Part shown: in pieces, positions 17,447 through 23,257 of the stretch | Layout of the letters: each line of letters opens with the position of its first letter | Position numbering within the stretch: position 1 is the first letter of the stretch | DNA from: Candidatus Pacearchaeota archaeon | GTDB lineage: Archaea > Nanobdellota > Nanobdellia > UBA10117 > JAFCGI01 | Assembly (NCBI GenBank): GCA_017608235.1 | Contig: JAFCGI010000007.1 | Location: 1-38,618 of the forward strand | DNA length: 38,618 nucleotides | Direction of reading: 5' to 3' | Made by a program: the position numbers and the translations under genes | The notes under the pieces: generated by a model | Database searches by the model: none | Told to the model about the DNA's origin: nothing | What the model saw: only the letters and a program-made list of their open reading frames with translations

Positions 17447-17715
17447 CAAACAACAACGGAATTACATTAAAAAGATTAAGTTTAATGGTAGGAATCTATA
17501 CTGCTTTATTGGGTGGTTTTATATATTTTAATCAACCGAAAAATGATATAATAGAAATTAAGAAAGACATAAAAGAAATTAAAGAGAATCATTTAAAACA
17601 TTTAAAAGAAGACATCGTAAAAAATGAGACAGATATAGATGATGTTTCAGATGATATTAACCAAATTAAATTAGACATTAACACGATTAAAACATACTTA
17701 GAAATAGAAAAGTAG
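17440..17715 (+). CDS. Small TM plus coiled-coil protein of the lysis region
   Basis: 91 residues: a polar start, a hydrophobic segment at about residues 13-29 (MVGIYTALLGGFIYFNQ), then a long charged coiled coil (IIEIKKDIKEIKENHLKHL, VSDDINQIKLDINTIKTYL). This is the reverse layout of XhlA-type haemolysins (coiled coil then TM) but similar in size and parts. It precedes the endolysin candidate and may be a holin-like, spanin-like or envelope-tethering protein. Confidence 0.5.
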   Translation: MSTNNNGITLKRLSLMVGIYTALLGGFIYFNQPKNDIIEIKKDIKEIKENHLKHLKEDIVKNETDIDDVSDDINQIKLDINTIKTYLEIEK

Positions 17716-17736
17716 TTCTTTAGAAAGGAGCTTCCG

Positions 17737-17943
17737 ATGTTAGTTGGATTTTGCTCACGAACAGACAGAGAGATTCCACCCCGTAAGGTAGTATTCTATT
17801 GTATCGCCAAAAGGAATTGTCAATACTTGAGAATTGGTAATAGACGACTTCCTCGTAGGGATCGTCATCGCCATGAAAGAGAAAGGTTTACAGTTCCAGG
17901 GACAGGAGGATATAATGGTCAGCAAAGACATCGTAGGATATAG
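17737..17943 (+). CDS. Doubtful Arg/His-rich ORF with good Shine-Dalgarno
   Basis: A 68-codon frame starts 7 bases after AAAGGAG, one of the few canonical Shine-Dalgarno sequences in the genome. The product is very Arg-rich (NRRLPRRDRHRHERERF) with Cys/His and uses CGN codons that the phage otherwise avoids. This looks like an out-of-frame reading of the overlapping gene that ends at 18070, so I give it low weight. If real, it would be coupled to the ORF at 17915. Confidence 0.25.
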   Translation: MLVGFCSRTDREIPPRKVVFYCIAKRNCQYLRIGNRRLPRRDRHRHERERFTVPGTGGYNGQQRHRRI

Positions 17944-18070
17944 GATTGAAACCATGGTTGGTATACAGAAGCTAAGCGACAAGTTAGTTGCTTTGCTAAG
18001 ACAAGCAACGGAACAAGGAAAGGATCTGGTAGTTTATACCAGACTAAAATCTCCACGGAAAGGAGATTAA
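17834..18070 (+). CDS. Small protein, foreign-looking, start uncertain
   Basis: The frame is open from a TTG at 17834 (78 codons). ATGs lie at 17873 and 17915. The last is 5 bases after a perfect AGGAGG (17904-17909) and would give 51 residues (MVSKDIVGYRIETMVGIQKL...). The product is amphipathic with a hydrophobic start (DFLVGIVIAMKEKGLQF) and a helical middle (KLSDKLVALLRQATEQGKDL). Codons and G+C differ from neighbours (CTA, CTG, GTC, ATC, ACG common), and the Shine-Dalgarno use is also unlike the rest, suggesting acquisition from another source. A role in lysis or host takeover is only suggested by position. Confidence 0.5.
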   Translation: MVIDDFLVGIVIAMKEKGLQFQGQEDIMVSKDIVGYRIETMVGIQKLSDKLVALLRQATEQGKDLVVYTRLKSPRKGD

Positions 18071-18074
18071 CCAA

Positions 18075-18139
18075 AGGGCGAGAGCAGAACTAGCCTAAAC
18101 GGCTACACAAAGAAACATAAAGGTTTCTGCTCTCCCCCT
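18075..18139 (+). terminator. Branched hairpin, possible terminator
   Basis: GAGAGCAGAA (18080-18089) pairs with TTCTGCTCTC (18125-18134), extended by AGGG/CCCT (18075-18078 with 18136-18139). Inside, TAGCC/GGCTA (18091-18095 with 18101-18105) forms a second hairpin. A third, AGAAAC/GTTTCT (18111-18116 with 18123-18128), competes with the outer stem for the same bases. The structure is followed by CTCTTTATT. It may be a terminator or a switch before the endolysin gene. A direct repeat GTAGGACA (18149, 18161) follows. Confidence 0.5.
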
Positions 18140-18185
18140 CTTTATTATGTAGGACATTAAGTAGGACAAATAACTAAATAATAAT

Positions 18186-19145
18186 ATGTTTTTACTAGAT
18201 TTAATTAGAAAATGGTTTAAAAAAGAATACGGAACTGGACTTTTAGAAGATCCAATAGATTACAGGGACATATCAATGTCAGCAGTCAGTAAAAAGGAAT
18301 CCCCATTACCAGAGAGTTATACAATTCCTTATGTATTAGGAGTTAAAAAACAAGGTAGTGATCCAATATGTGTAGGTTGCTCAACATCTAGTTTAAAAGA
18401 AAACAAGGAACGAATAGAAGGAAACTTTATAGATTTTGATGCTTGGTGGTTGTATTCTGAATGTAAGAAGTCAGATGGTATGCCAGATTACCCAGGTACA
18501 TACTTTCGTAGTGGTCTTAAAGTCCTTCAGAAGATAGGTTGTAAGCCAGTAGACGGCGTTGTAAGCGATGAATATCGCATAGGTGGATATATCAGGGTCC
18601 CTTGTGATTACAAGAGCTTAAAACGGGCAATTTACGAATTTGGCGGAGTTCTTATAGGTTTTAAAGGAAGCAACAAAGGTTGGAAGTCAGCATATATACG
18701 ACCTCCTAAATCAGGGGAACATCAGTGGGGTCATGCTGTTTATGCTGTAGGATATGATAAAGAATATATAACTATACAAAATTCATGGGGCAAACATTGG
18801 GGTAAAAAAGGATACGGATATTTTAATGAAAAGTATTTACCTTTTTCGGCGTGGGCAATAGTTAATGATCTTCCTAATAATTGGAAAGAGCTACTTAAAA
18901 AACCAGAGAAACCAAAATATGAATTCATTAATAATCTTTACAAAGGATTACAGAATGAAGAAGTAAAGATTTTACAAGATTGTCTTAATTATCTTGGATG
19001 TATGAATTATAAAAGCACAGGATATTTTGGATCATTAACTTTTCAGGCTGTAAAAAACTTTCAAATAAGATATAATATATTTCCTCGTAGTGGTTTTGTC
19101 GGACCACTAACAAGGGAAAAATTAAATAATCAATTTAACAAATAA
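18186..19145 (+). CDS. Papain-type cysteine peptidase with peptidoglycan-binding domain (probable endolysin)
   Basis: 319 residues. A C1-family fold is visible: Gln of KKQG (about residue 56-59), catalytic Cys in PICVGCSTSSL (about 60-70), His in HQWGHAVYAVGYD (about 180-192) and Asn in IQNSWGKHWGKKGYGYF (about 196-212). The C-terminal ~65 residues are a PG_binding_1 domain (LQNEEVKILQDCLNYLGCM...GYFGSLTFQAVKNFQIRYN...GPLTREKLN). C1 peptidases are rarely phage lysins; attached to a wall-binding domain and followed by a holin-like gene, it is best read as the lysis enzyme cutting wall peptides, or as a surface-protein protease. It has no signal peptide. Confidence 0.75.
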   Translation: MFLLDLIRKWFKKEYGTGLLEDPIDYRDISMSAVSKKESPLPESYTIPYVLGVKKQGSDPICVGCSTSSLKENKERIEGNFIDFDAWWLYSECKKSDGMPDYPGTYFRSGLKVLQKIGCKPVDGVVSDEYRIGGYIRVPCDYKSLKRAIYEFGGVLIGFKGSNKGWKSAYIRPPKSGEHQWGHAVYAVGYDKEYITIQNSWGKHWGKKGYGYFNEKYLPFSAWAIVNDLPNNWKELLKKPEKPKYEFINNLYKGLQNEEVKILQDCLNYLGCMNYKSTGYFGSLTFQAVKNFQIRYNIFPRSGFVGPLTREKLNNQFNK

Positions 19146-19147
19146 AT

Positions 19148-19315
19148 ATGAAAAAAATATATTTGTCTAAAACAATTTGGGTTGGTACAATAGAAGTAGT
19201 AATAGGAATCTTAACTGCTATTCAGGCTGATTTAGTAAGTGGTGTTACCATCACTATCGCAGGTATTATAATGATAATATTAAGAGCAGTAACCAAGCAA
19301 GGAATCACATTATAA
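19148..19315 (+). CDS. Holin-like small membrane protein
   Basis: 55 residues with two hydrophobic stretches (TIEVVIGILTAIQ and VTITIAGIIMIILRAV), a basic start (MKKIYLSKTIW) and a basic C-terminus (TKQGITL). The sequence pattern 'MKxYLSKTxWV...TxxxGxxMxxLRxxTK' is common in short proteins next to phage endolysins. It begins 2 bases after the endolysin stop. It is probably a holin, possibly a pinholin, but could be any small bilayer protein. Confidence 0.6.
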   Translation: MKKIYLSKTIWVGTIEVVIGILTAIQADLVSGVTITIAGIIMIILRAVTKQGITL

Positions 19316-19349
19316 ATGGTCGGTTATTAACAATTAACTATATACTATT

Positions 19350-19502
19350 ATGATTGAAGAATTAAAAATGCAGGAAACTGCTGAAACACCAGAAGAGGAA
19401 ACTCCAGCTGAAGAGGAATCTTCTGAAGAATCCAATGAAAACGAAGAGAAGCCAGAAGGGGAAGAAGAGGGAACGGAAGAAAGCGAAAAGGAAACTGAAT
19501 AA
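19350..19502 (+). CDS. Glu-rich acidic protein
   Basis: 50 residues, mostly Glu with Thr, Ser and Pro (MIEELKMQETAETPEEETPA...). Its C-terminal style is echoed at the end of the HNH gene that follows (KTPETPEGEEEEAE), perhaps through recombination or slippage. It may be a DNA-mimic or simply disordered. An interleaved terminator follows the stop. The region 19314-19330 before it (AAATGGTCGGTTATTAA) recurs with one change at 23071-23087. Confidence 0.5.
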   Translation: MIEELKMQETAETPEEETPAEEESSEESNENEEKPEGEEEGTEESEKETE

Positions 19503-19525
19503 AAAATTGGATAAATAAACAATAT

Positions 19526-19582
19526 CAACACACACTAAATCCCGCCTTTTCTTTGTGTGTTGAGGCGGGATTTTGATTTTTT
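19526..19582 (+). terminator. Intrinsic terminator with interleaved second hairpin
   Basis: AAATCCCGCCT (19537-19547) pairs perfectly with AGGCGGGATTT (19563-19573) and is followed by TGATTTTTT, a good intrinsic terminator. A second perfect stem, CAACACACA (19526-19534) with TGTGTGTTG (19554-19562), is interleaved: its 3' arm lies inside the terminator loop and abuts the terminator's 3' arm with no gap. Both stems cannot easily form together, so this has the layout of a terminator/antiterminator switch. Confidence 0.75.
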
Positions 19583-19587
19583 AATTT

Positions 19588-20256
19588 ATGTATAAAAACA
19601 AAGAGAAAGAAAAACAGAACAAAAAAAAATGGTATCAAAAAAATAAAAAAAAGGTAAAAGAAAAAATTAAGAAATGGCGTTTAAAAAATAGAGAAAAACA
19701 TAATAAATATAATAGACAATGGTACCAAAAAAACAGAGAAAAAATACTTCAGAAACAGAGAAAATATCGTCAGGAAAATAAAGGAAAGATGAAGATATTT
19801 GATAGAAAACGATATCAAAAGAACAAAGAAAAAAAAATAAAGCAAGGAATAATATATGAAAAAAAACGAAGAGATACAGATCCGAAATATCGTTTAGATG
19901 ACAATGTTGGATCTTATATTCGTCATAGTTTAAAAGGTAAAAAAGCAGGTAAAAGGTGGAAAATTTTAGTAAATTTTACATTAGAAGATTTAATGAAACA
20001 TCTTGAAAGTCAATTTGATAAAAATATGTCTTGGGATAATTATGGTAATTATTGGGTGATTGATCACATAAAACCAAGAAGTTTATTTAATTATACAACC
20101 CCAGAAGATCAAGAATTTAAAGAGTGTTGGGCGTTGAATAATCTTCAGCCATTAGAAAAAATTGAGAATATTAAAAAATCTAATCATTTTGATGAGAAGG
20201 AAGAAGGCGAGAAAACGCCTGAAACTCCAGAGGGAGAAGAAGAAGAAGCTGAGTGA
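19588..20256 (+). CDS. HNH endonuclease with Lys-rich DNA-binding repeats
   Basis: 222 residues. Residues 1-95 are repeated basic helices (WYQKNKKKVKEKIKKW, WYQKNREKILQKQRKY, RYQKNKEKK), a known DNA-binding arrangement in phage HNH enzymes. The HNH core is at about 150-200 (YWVIDHIKPRSLFNY ... ECWALNNLQPLEKIENIKKS), giving the DH, N and K/H positions. The last ~18 residues are acidic, similar to the upstream Glu-rich protein. It is a likely free-standing homing endonuclease. A ~400-base structured RNA region begins right after its stop. Confidence 0.75.
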   Translation: MYKNKEKEKQNKKKWYQKNKKKVKEKIKKWRLKNREKHNKYNRQWYQKNREKILQKQRKYRQENKGKMKIFDRKRYQKNKEKKIKQGIIYEKKRRDTDPKYRLDDNVGSYIRHSLKGKKAGKRWKILVNFTLEDLMKHLESQFDKNMSWDNYGNYWVIDHIKPRSLFNYTTPEDQEFKECWALNNLQPLEKIENIKKSNHFDEKEEGEKTPETPEGEEEEAE

Positions 20257-20263
20257 GAAGACG

Positions 20264-20606
20264 ATTATGGATCAATAGGTAATCCAGACGATTGGAAAAG
20301 CTCTCTCGGCTGTTAGGAGAGCTTTCGGAGAATTGATTTCTCCGTTGTGGGCAAGTGCTCTATATTGCCTACAACAGAGGAATTAGTCTTCTGTTCTGAG
20401 AAGGTTGAGTGCCACCAATGAATGTGGCTTTGGATAAGAGGTCGGCTCTTTTATCCGAGATATAACAATGGTTGAGAGTCCTACTAGTATTATGACTATC
20501 CTGTGATATTCATATACAAGGAGTAAGGTTTAAATGGATTAGCCCCCTACCATCTCCAAAAACACCTTCTTGGAACAGAGGAATTGAGTTTCCTCTTCTT
20601 GCAGTT
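20264..20606 (+). ncRNA. Candidate large structured RNA, no ORF
   Basis: No reasonable frame exists here, the G+C is higher than in the genes, and hairpins are packed end to end: AAAGCTCTC/GAGAGCTTT (20297-305 with 317-325), CGGAGAA/TTCTCCG (326-332 with 338-344), TTGTGGGCAA/TTGCCTACAA (345-354 with 365-374) and CAGAGGA/TCTTCTG (375-381 with 387-393) abut without spacer bases. Further stems are GCCAC/GTGGC (411-415 with 424-428), GGATAAGAG with CTC..TTATCC (432-440 with 446-456) and AGAGGAA/TTCCTCT (577-583 with 590-596). ACAGAGGAATT is repeated (375-ish and 575-ish). Terminators follow. It is comparable in style to large phage RNAs such as ROOL or GOLLD, but I cannot assign it to either. Confidence 0.65.
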
Positions 20607-20675
20607 AAACAAAAGCCCTTAACGGGGTTTTTGTTTTAGAAAAGGTCAGCGGAATTTCCGCGGGGCTTTTTTATT
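20607..20675 (+). terminator. Double terminator between lysis and early regions
   Basis: AAAAGCCC (20611-20618) can pair locally with GGGGTTTT or with GGGCTTTT at 20663-20670; the second also encloses a GCGGA/TCCGC hairpin (20649-20653 with 20657-20661). Both ends run into T-rich tracts (TTTTTGTTTT and CTTTTTTATT). These isolate the RNA region from the early promoter at 20681. Confidence 0.75.
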
Positions 20676-20680
20676 AACAC

Positions 20681-20709
20681 TTGACAGGGTTTAACAGGTG
20701 TTATAAAAT
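20681..20709 (+). promoter_or_regulatory. Strong sigma70-like promoter of the early region
   Basis: TTGACA (20681-20686), 17-base spacer, TAAAAT (20704-20709). RNA would start near 20716-20717, at the very edge of the structured leader. The start of the box, TTGACAGGGT, is shared with the promoter at 22592. Being right after a double terminator and before the replication initiator, it is the best candidate for the main early promoter. Confidence 0.75.
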
Positions 20710-20718
20710 GAAGATACC

Positions 20719-20792
20719 AGTGAAGACATTTATCGTTATTATATAATTTAGGATCTTAAATTATGCCCCCATGTCTTCACTGATGAGGGGGC
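20719..20792 (+). promoter_or_regulatory. Structured, interleaved mRNA leader
   Basis: The leader begins with AGTGAAGACAT (20719-20729), which pairs with ATGTCTTCACT (20771-20781), enclosing an 8-bp hairpin (ATAATTTA 20743-20750 with TAAATTAT 20757-20764). GCCCCC (20765-20770) pairs with GGGGGC (20787-20792) across the 3' arm of the first stem, so the stems are interleaved (pseudoknot or switch). GTTTCATTTATT follows. The initiator gene begins 20 bases later. Confidence 0.65.
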
Positions 20793-20812
20793 GTTTCATT
20801 TATTATGATAAA

Positions 20813-21523
20813 ATGTCAAACCAAGGATATGTAAAACTTCATAGAAAACTACAAGATAACCCTCTTTATAAAAAATCAAGTTATCTACATATTTGGATAC
20901 ATTTATTATTATCTTGTAATCATAAAGAGAAAGAAATCATTTGGAATAAAGAACTAATAAAAATAAAGGGTGGGCAGTTTATTACATCAAGAATAAAGAT
21001 CGCTGAAAAAACTGGTGTTCCAGAAACAACAATAGAAGATATCCTTAATTTCTTTGAAAGCCAACAGCAAATCCGACAACAAAAAACTACCAAGTTTCGT
21101 GTAATTACCATTAAAAAATGGAGTGAATACCAAATAGAAGAAGATATTCCGACATCAAAACCGACAACAGAGCGACAACAGAGCGACAACAGAGCGACAC
21201 AAACAAGAATGAATAAGAATGAAAAGAATGATAAAGAAGAGAGTGTACTCTCCCCAAAAGAAACAATGATATTATTTTTAGAAAACGAAGATAACTTTTT
21301 AAAAGTAGTAGATCACATAGTAGAAAAGAAGAGCGTCCAAAAAGATATCGCTTTAAGAGAGCTTAAAAAGTTTAAAGCATACTGGTCAGAACCAAACGCT
21401 TCAGGAAAAAAACAACGCTGGGAGCTTCAGAAGACATTTGAATTAAGCCGAAGATTAACAACTTGGTTTAGTAAGGTAGATCAATTTAAAGGTCAAAAGA
21501 AAATTAAAGTAGGAATAATATAA
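20813..21523 (+). CDS. DnaD-like replication initiator
   Basis: 236 residues from ATG 20813 (MSNQGYVKLHRKLQDNPLYK); an upstream in-frame start at 20771 lies inside the leader stem and is unlikely. The N-terminal ~100 residues are the winged-helix of phage replisome organisers (YVKLHRKLQDNPLY, GQFITSRIKIAEKTGVPETT, ITIKKWSEYQ). A Gln/Arg/Thr-rich linker (~residues 117-140) is encoded by direct repeats. The C-terminal half is helical (ALRELKKFKAYWSEPNASGK, RRLTTWFSKVDQF), as in DnaD/DnaB-type initiators that load the host helicase. It probably binds its own gene's repeats as origin. Confidence 0.75.
   Translation: MSNQGYVKLHRKLQDNPLYKKSSYLHIWIHLLLSCNHKEKEIIWNKELIKIKGGQFITSRIKIAEKTGVPETTIEDILNFFESQQQIRQQKTTKFRVITIKKWSEYQIEEDIPTSKPTTERQQSDNRATQTRMNKNEKNDKEESVLSPKETMILFLENEDNFLKVVDHIVEKKSVQKDIALRELKKFKAYWSEPNASGKKQRWELQKTFELSRRLTTWFSKVDQFKGQKKIKVGII
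21163..21231 (+). repeat. Iterons inside the initiator gene, candidate origin
   Basis: GACAACAGAGC is repeated three times without gaps (21163-21173, 21174-21184, 21185-21195) and continues with GACAC. Next come three AAGAATGA copies (21205, 21215, 21224) in A-rich DNA. Iterons followed by an A+T-rich stretch inside the initiator gene is the layout of lambda-type origins. The encoded linker is low-complexity, so the DNA rather than the protein may be what is conserved. Confidence 0.6.
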
Positions 21524-21527
21524 TTAT

Positions 21528-21646
21528 GGACGAGTGGCGGAATAGGTAAAGCTGGGTTATTACTTATAAAAAGGATAGACACACATCATAAGTCGTTTCT
21601 TTTTTAGCCCATAGCAGTTCCAAGGTGCAAATCCTTGGCTCGTCCT
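21528..21646 (+). tRNA. tRNA-Leu-like element, abnormal length (118 nt)
   Basis: GGACGAG (21528-21534) pairs with CTCGTCC (21639-21645). The next bases, TGGCGGAATAGGTAAAGC, carry the D-arm signature of tRNA-Leu, with A14, G18G19 and A21 in place. The T-arm is CCAAGG, TGCAAAT, CCTTGG (U54, C56, A58 kept, 55 is G; stem one pair longer than usual). The middle is wrong for a tRNA: TGGGTT and AGCCCA form a stem with a ~47-base loop where a 7-base anticodon loop is expected, with an inner ACTTAT/ATAAGT stem. It could be a tRNA with a small insert, a decayed tRNA, or a tRNA mimic. Confidence 0.55.
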
Positions 21647-21660
21647 AAAAATAAAATAAT

Positions 21661-21921
21661 ATGTACAAAATCTTATTAAACAATACAAAAGAAACGATCC
21701 CTATTCTAAATAAGGATCAAGTAAAAAACATAATGGATAAAATAGTAGAGGGTAATAAAATAATAGTTTGCCCCCATGGGATATTTAATCCAAGCTATTT
21801 AGTGGCCATTTTAGAAGATAATCAAGGTAGGCCAGAAGAAGTTAAAGCAAGAAGGGAATATCTTGAAAGCAAAAAAAGTAATTTTGATTTTAAAGAGATC
21901 AAAAAACTTAAACAACCATGA
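21661..21921 (+). CDS. Hypothetical early protein
   Basis: 86 residues with IIVCPHGIFNPSYLVAILED in the middle and a charged C-terminus (ARREYLESKKSNFDFKEIKK). It looks like a small soluble alpha/beta protein. It is the first gene after the tRNA-like element. No family recognised. Confidence 0.6.
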   Translation: MYKILLNNTKETIPILNKDQVKNIMDKIVEGNKIIVCPHGIFNPSYLVAILEDNQGRPEEVKARREYLESKKSNFDFKEIKKLKQP

Positions 21922-21984
21922 AACAAGAAGATAAGCAGTTCTTAAATTAACCTATGTTAAATTATAAACTAACTAAATAAGATT

Positions 21985-22419
21985 ATGAAGAAAGAAATGA
22001 AATTAAAAGAAATAGAATTTAAATTTGAATATGATGATGACAAAGGAAGAAGAAGATTTGAAATACATAAAGTAAATGATTATTTTGGTGATGAATGGCT
22101 TATAAATTTTGTCAAAAAATATGTTGGAGAATTTGAAGATAGTTGTTTAAAATGGATAAAAATTGACGGAAAAAAACAATTAATGAATAATGTAAAAGTT
22201 CAAGGAATAAAAACGATAAATAATCTTTATTGTAAGACTGGCAAGATAAATGCTTATAGAAGAAGTTTTTTGGATGGAACGGGTGGAAGTCGTAAAGATG
22301 AAACTTGGAATAGAATTAAAAATTGTCATTCTTGTTGTAATAGTAAAGTTTATTGGAGGCATAAGATAAATTGTAAATCATTAAAAGGGAATAAAAAATG
22401 GCAAGATTTAGAATATTAA
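21985..22419 (+). CDS. Hypothetical protein with Cys cluster
   Basis: 144 residues. The first half is acidic and aromatic (EFKFEYDDDKGRRRFEIHKV, WLINFVKKYVGEFED), the second has a Cys-rich stretch (NCHSCCNSKVYWRHKINCKS) that could bind a metal. The start follows an A/T leader (AACTAAATAAGATT). I do not recognise a family; it is an early-region accessory gene. Confidence 0.55.
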   Translation: MKKEMKLKEIEFKFEYDDDKGRRRFEIHKVNDYFGDEWLINFVKKYVGEFEDSCLKWIKIDGKKQLMNNVKVQGIKTINNLYCKTGKINAYRRSFLDGTGGSRKDETWNRIKNCHSCCNSKVYWRHKINCKSLKGNKKWQDLEY

Positions 22420-22422
22420 ACA

Positions 22423-22590
22423 ATGATCATGAGAAAAAAACATCCCATTCCAACAGCTCCAACATGCCCTAATTGTGGCACTCCAGAGAAAATATATCAT
22501 TATGGGCAAATGAAGTTTTGGGCATGTCCTAATCGGGATAAGTGTGGATCACAACCTGTGGCTTATGTGGAGAAGAGGAAGAGTTATTAA
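22423..22590 (+). CDS. Small zinc-ribbon protein
   Basis: 55 residues from 22423 (or 53 from the second ATG at 22429). It carries CPNCGTPEKIYHYG and WACPNRDKCGSQPV, i.e. CxxC and CxxxxxC, the pattern of a small treble-clef or zinc-ribbon domain. It may be a nucleic-acid-binding or protein-binding accessory factor. The stop is 1 base before the TTGACA box of the next promoter. Confidence 0.7.
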   Translation: MIMRKKHPIPTAPTCPNCGTPEKIYHYGQMKFWACPNRDKCGSQPVAYVEKRKSY

Positions 22591-22591
22591 C

Positions 22592-22620
22592 TTGACAGGG
22601 TGTTAATGATTTGTTAATCT
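22592..22620 (+). promoter_or_regulatory. Sigma70-like promoter for the HTH gene
   Basis: TTGACA (22592-22597), 17-base spacer, TAATCT (22615-22620). The expected RNA start is about 18 bases before the ATG at 22645. Confidence 0.65.
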
Positions 22621-22636
22621 AAAAATAGAAGTTAAT
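22602..22636 (+). promoter_or_regulatory. GTTAAT repeats over the promoter, candidate operator
   Basis: GTTAAT occurs at 22602-22607, 22613-22618 and 22631-22636. The first two are 11 bases apart (one helical turn) and lie in the spacer and -10 box; the third is in the leader. The HTH protein encoded just downstream is a natural candidate to bind them and regulate itself. Confidence 0.45.
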
Positions 22637-22644
22637 AAACTATT

Positions 22645-22836
22645 ATGAGAAGAGAAAAAAAAGAAAGAAACAATTTAATAATTCAAAAGATAAATAGAGG
22701 TGAATATCAGATTGACATAGCAAGGGAGTTTAATATCTCCCCTGTTATGGTTACTAAAATTAAAAAGAGATATTTTGAACGGATTGAAAAGAGTAATCCA
22801 GGAATTAAAAAGGTCGTATTATCAACCAATAAATAA
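22645..22836 (+). CDS. Small helix-turn-helix regulator
   Basis: 63 residues. YQIDIAREFNISPVMVTKIKK (about residues 23-42) is a typical HTH with turn INxSxxxVxxIKK, resembling the sigma-region-4/resolvase-type HTH (cf. 'SxxeIArefgvSrxTVskIkk'). Flanks are strongly basic. It is probably a DNA-binding regulator, with repeated GTTAAT sites in its own promoter. Confidence 0.7.
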   Translation: MRREKKERNNLIIQKINRGEYQIDIAREFNISPVMVTKIKKRYFERIEKSNPGIKKVVLSTNK

Positions 22837-22842
22837 AAATCA

Positions 22843-22923
22843 ATGAAAGAATCAAATAAAACATTCATCGCATTCTTTATCCCAATGTTATTTGCTTTTG
22901 TTCTTTTTCTATTACTAATATGA
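22843..22923 (+). CDS. Tiny single-TM protein
   Basis: 26 residues: MKESNKTF then a hydrophobic helix (IAFFIPMLFAFVLFLLLI). It starts 7 bases after the HTH gene and its stop overlaps the next ATG (ATGA), so it is coupled in an operon. Function unknown. Confidence 0.55.
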   Translation: MKESNKTFIAFFIPMLFAFVLFLLLI

Positions 22924-23072
22924 AACCATCAATACACAAAAAATGGATCGCCGAGGGAAAAATGACTTCCGAAGAAAGCGAACGAGAAGTGAGAGAAGCT
23001 GAATACTATGGAAGAATAGGCTATCAAGCCAAAGTAGACGCTTTAGAGGAGTGTCAAAGAGTAGATAATTAA
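22920..23072 (+). CDS. Small charged protein
   Basis: 50 residues, basic start (MKPSIHKKWIAEGKM) and Glu/Arg-rich helix (EESEREVREAEYYGRIGYQA). It is translationally coupled to the upstream TM peptide by the ATGA overlap. No family recognised. Confidence 0.55.
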   Translation: MKPSIHKKWIAEGKMTSEESEREVREAEYYGRIGYQAKVDALEECQRVDN

Positions 23073-23102
23073 ATGGTCGTTTATTAATTTAAATAAAATT
23101 GA

Positions 23103-23180
23103 ATGGAATTACTTGAAATGGTCAATAATATAAAAGAATGTGCTAATTTCCTTGAAGTTCCTATTTCTTATTTAAAGTAG
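23103..23180 (+). CDS. Tiny protein, 25 residues
   Basis: MELLEMVNNIKECANFLEVP then ISYLK and stop. Its leader (AAATGGTCGTTTATTAA, 23071-23087) is shared with the Glu-rich gene at 19350. Coding status is uncertain because the ORF is so short. Confidence 0.35.
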   Translation: MELLEMVNNIKECANFLEVPISYLK

Positions 23181-23194
23181 TAAATTAAAACACG

Positions 23195-23242
23195 GTTGCA
23201 TTCGGGGGCAGGGTTATCGGCAACGGTGTCCTTTCCCCGAAT
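23195..23242 (+). promoter_or_regulatory. Pseudoknot-like element before the ATPase gene
   Basis: GTTGC (23195-23199) pairs with GCAAC (23220-23224), and ATTCGGGG (23200-23207) pairs with CCCCGAAT (23235-23242). The stems are interleaved, with 0 bases between the 5' arms and 10 bases between the 3' arms, so a true H-type pseudoknot is geometrically possible. It ends 15 bases before the ATG at 23258 and is much more G+C-rich than its surroundings. It may be a translational operator or a riboswitch-like element. Confidence 0.6.
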
Positions 23243-23257
23243 AAACTTAAAAAAAAC

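Noticed and set aside
20264-20606. Group I intron
   Set aside because: An AGATATA...GTCC string recalls the S element, but I find no matching P, Q and R elements and no split exon around it.
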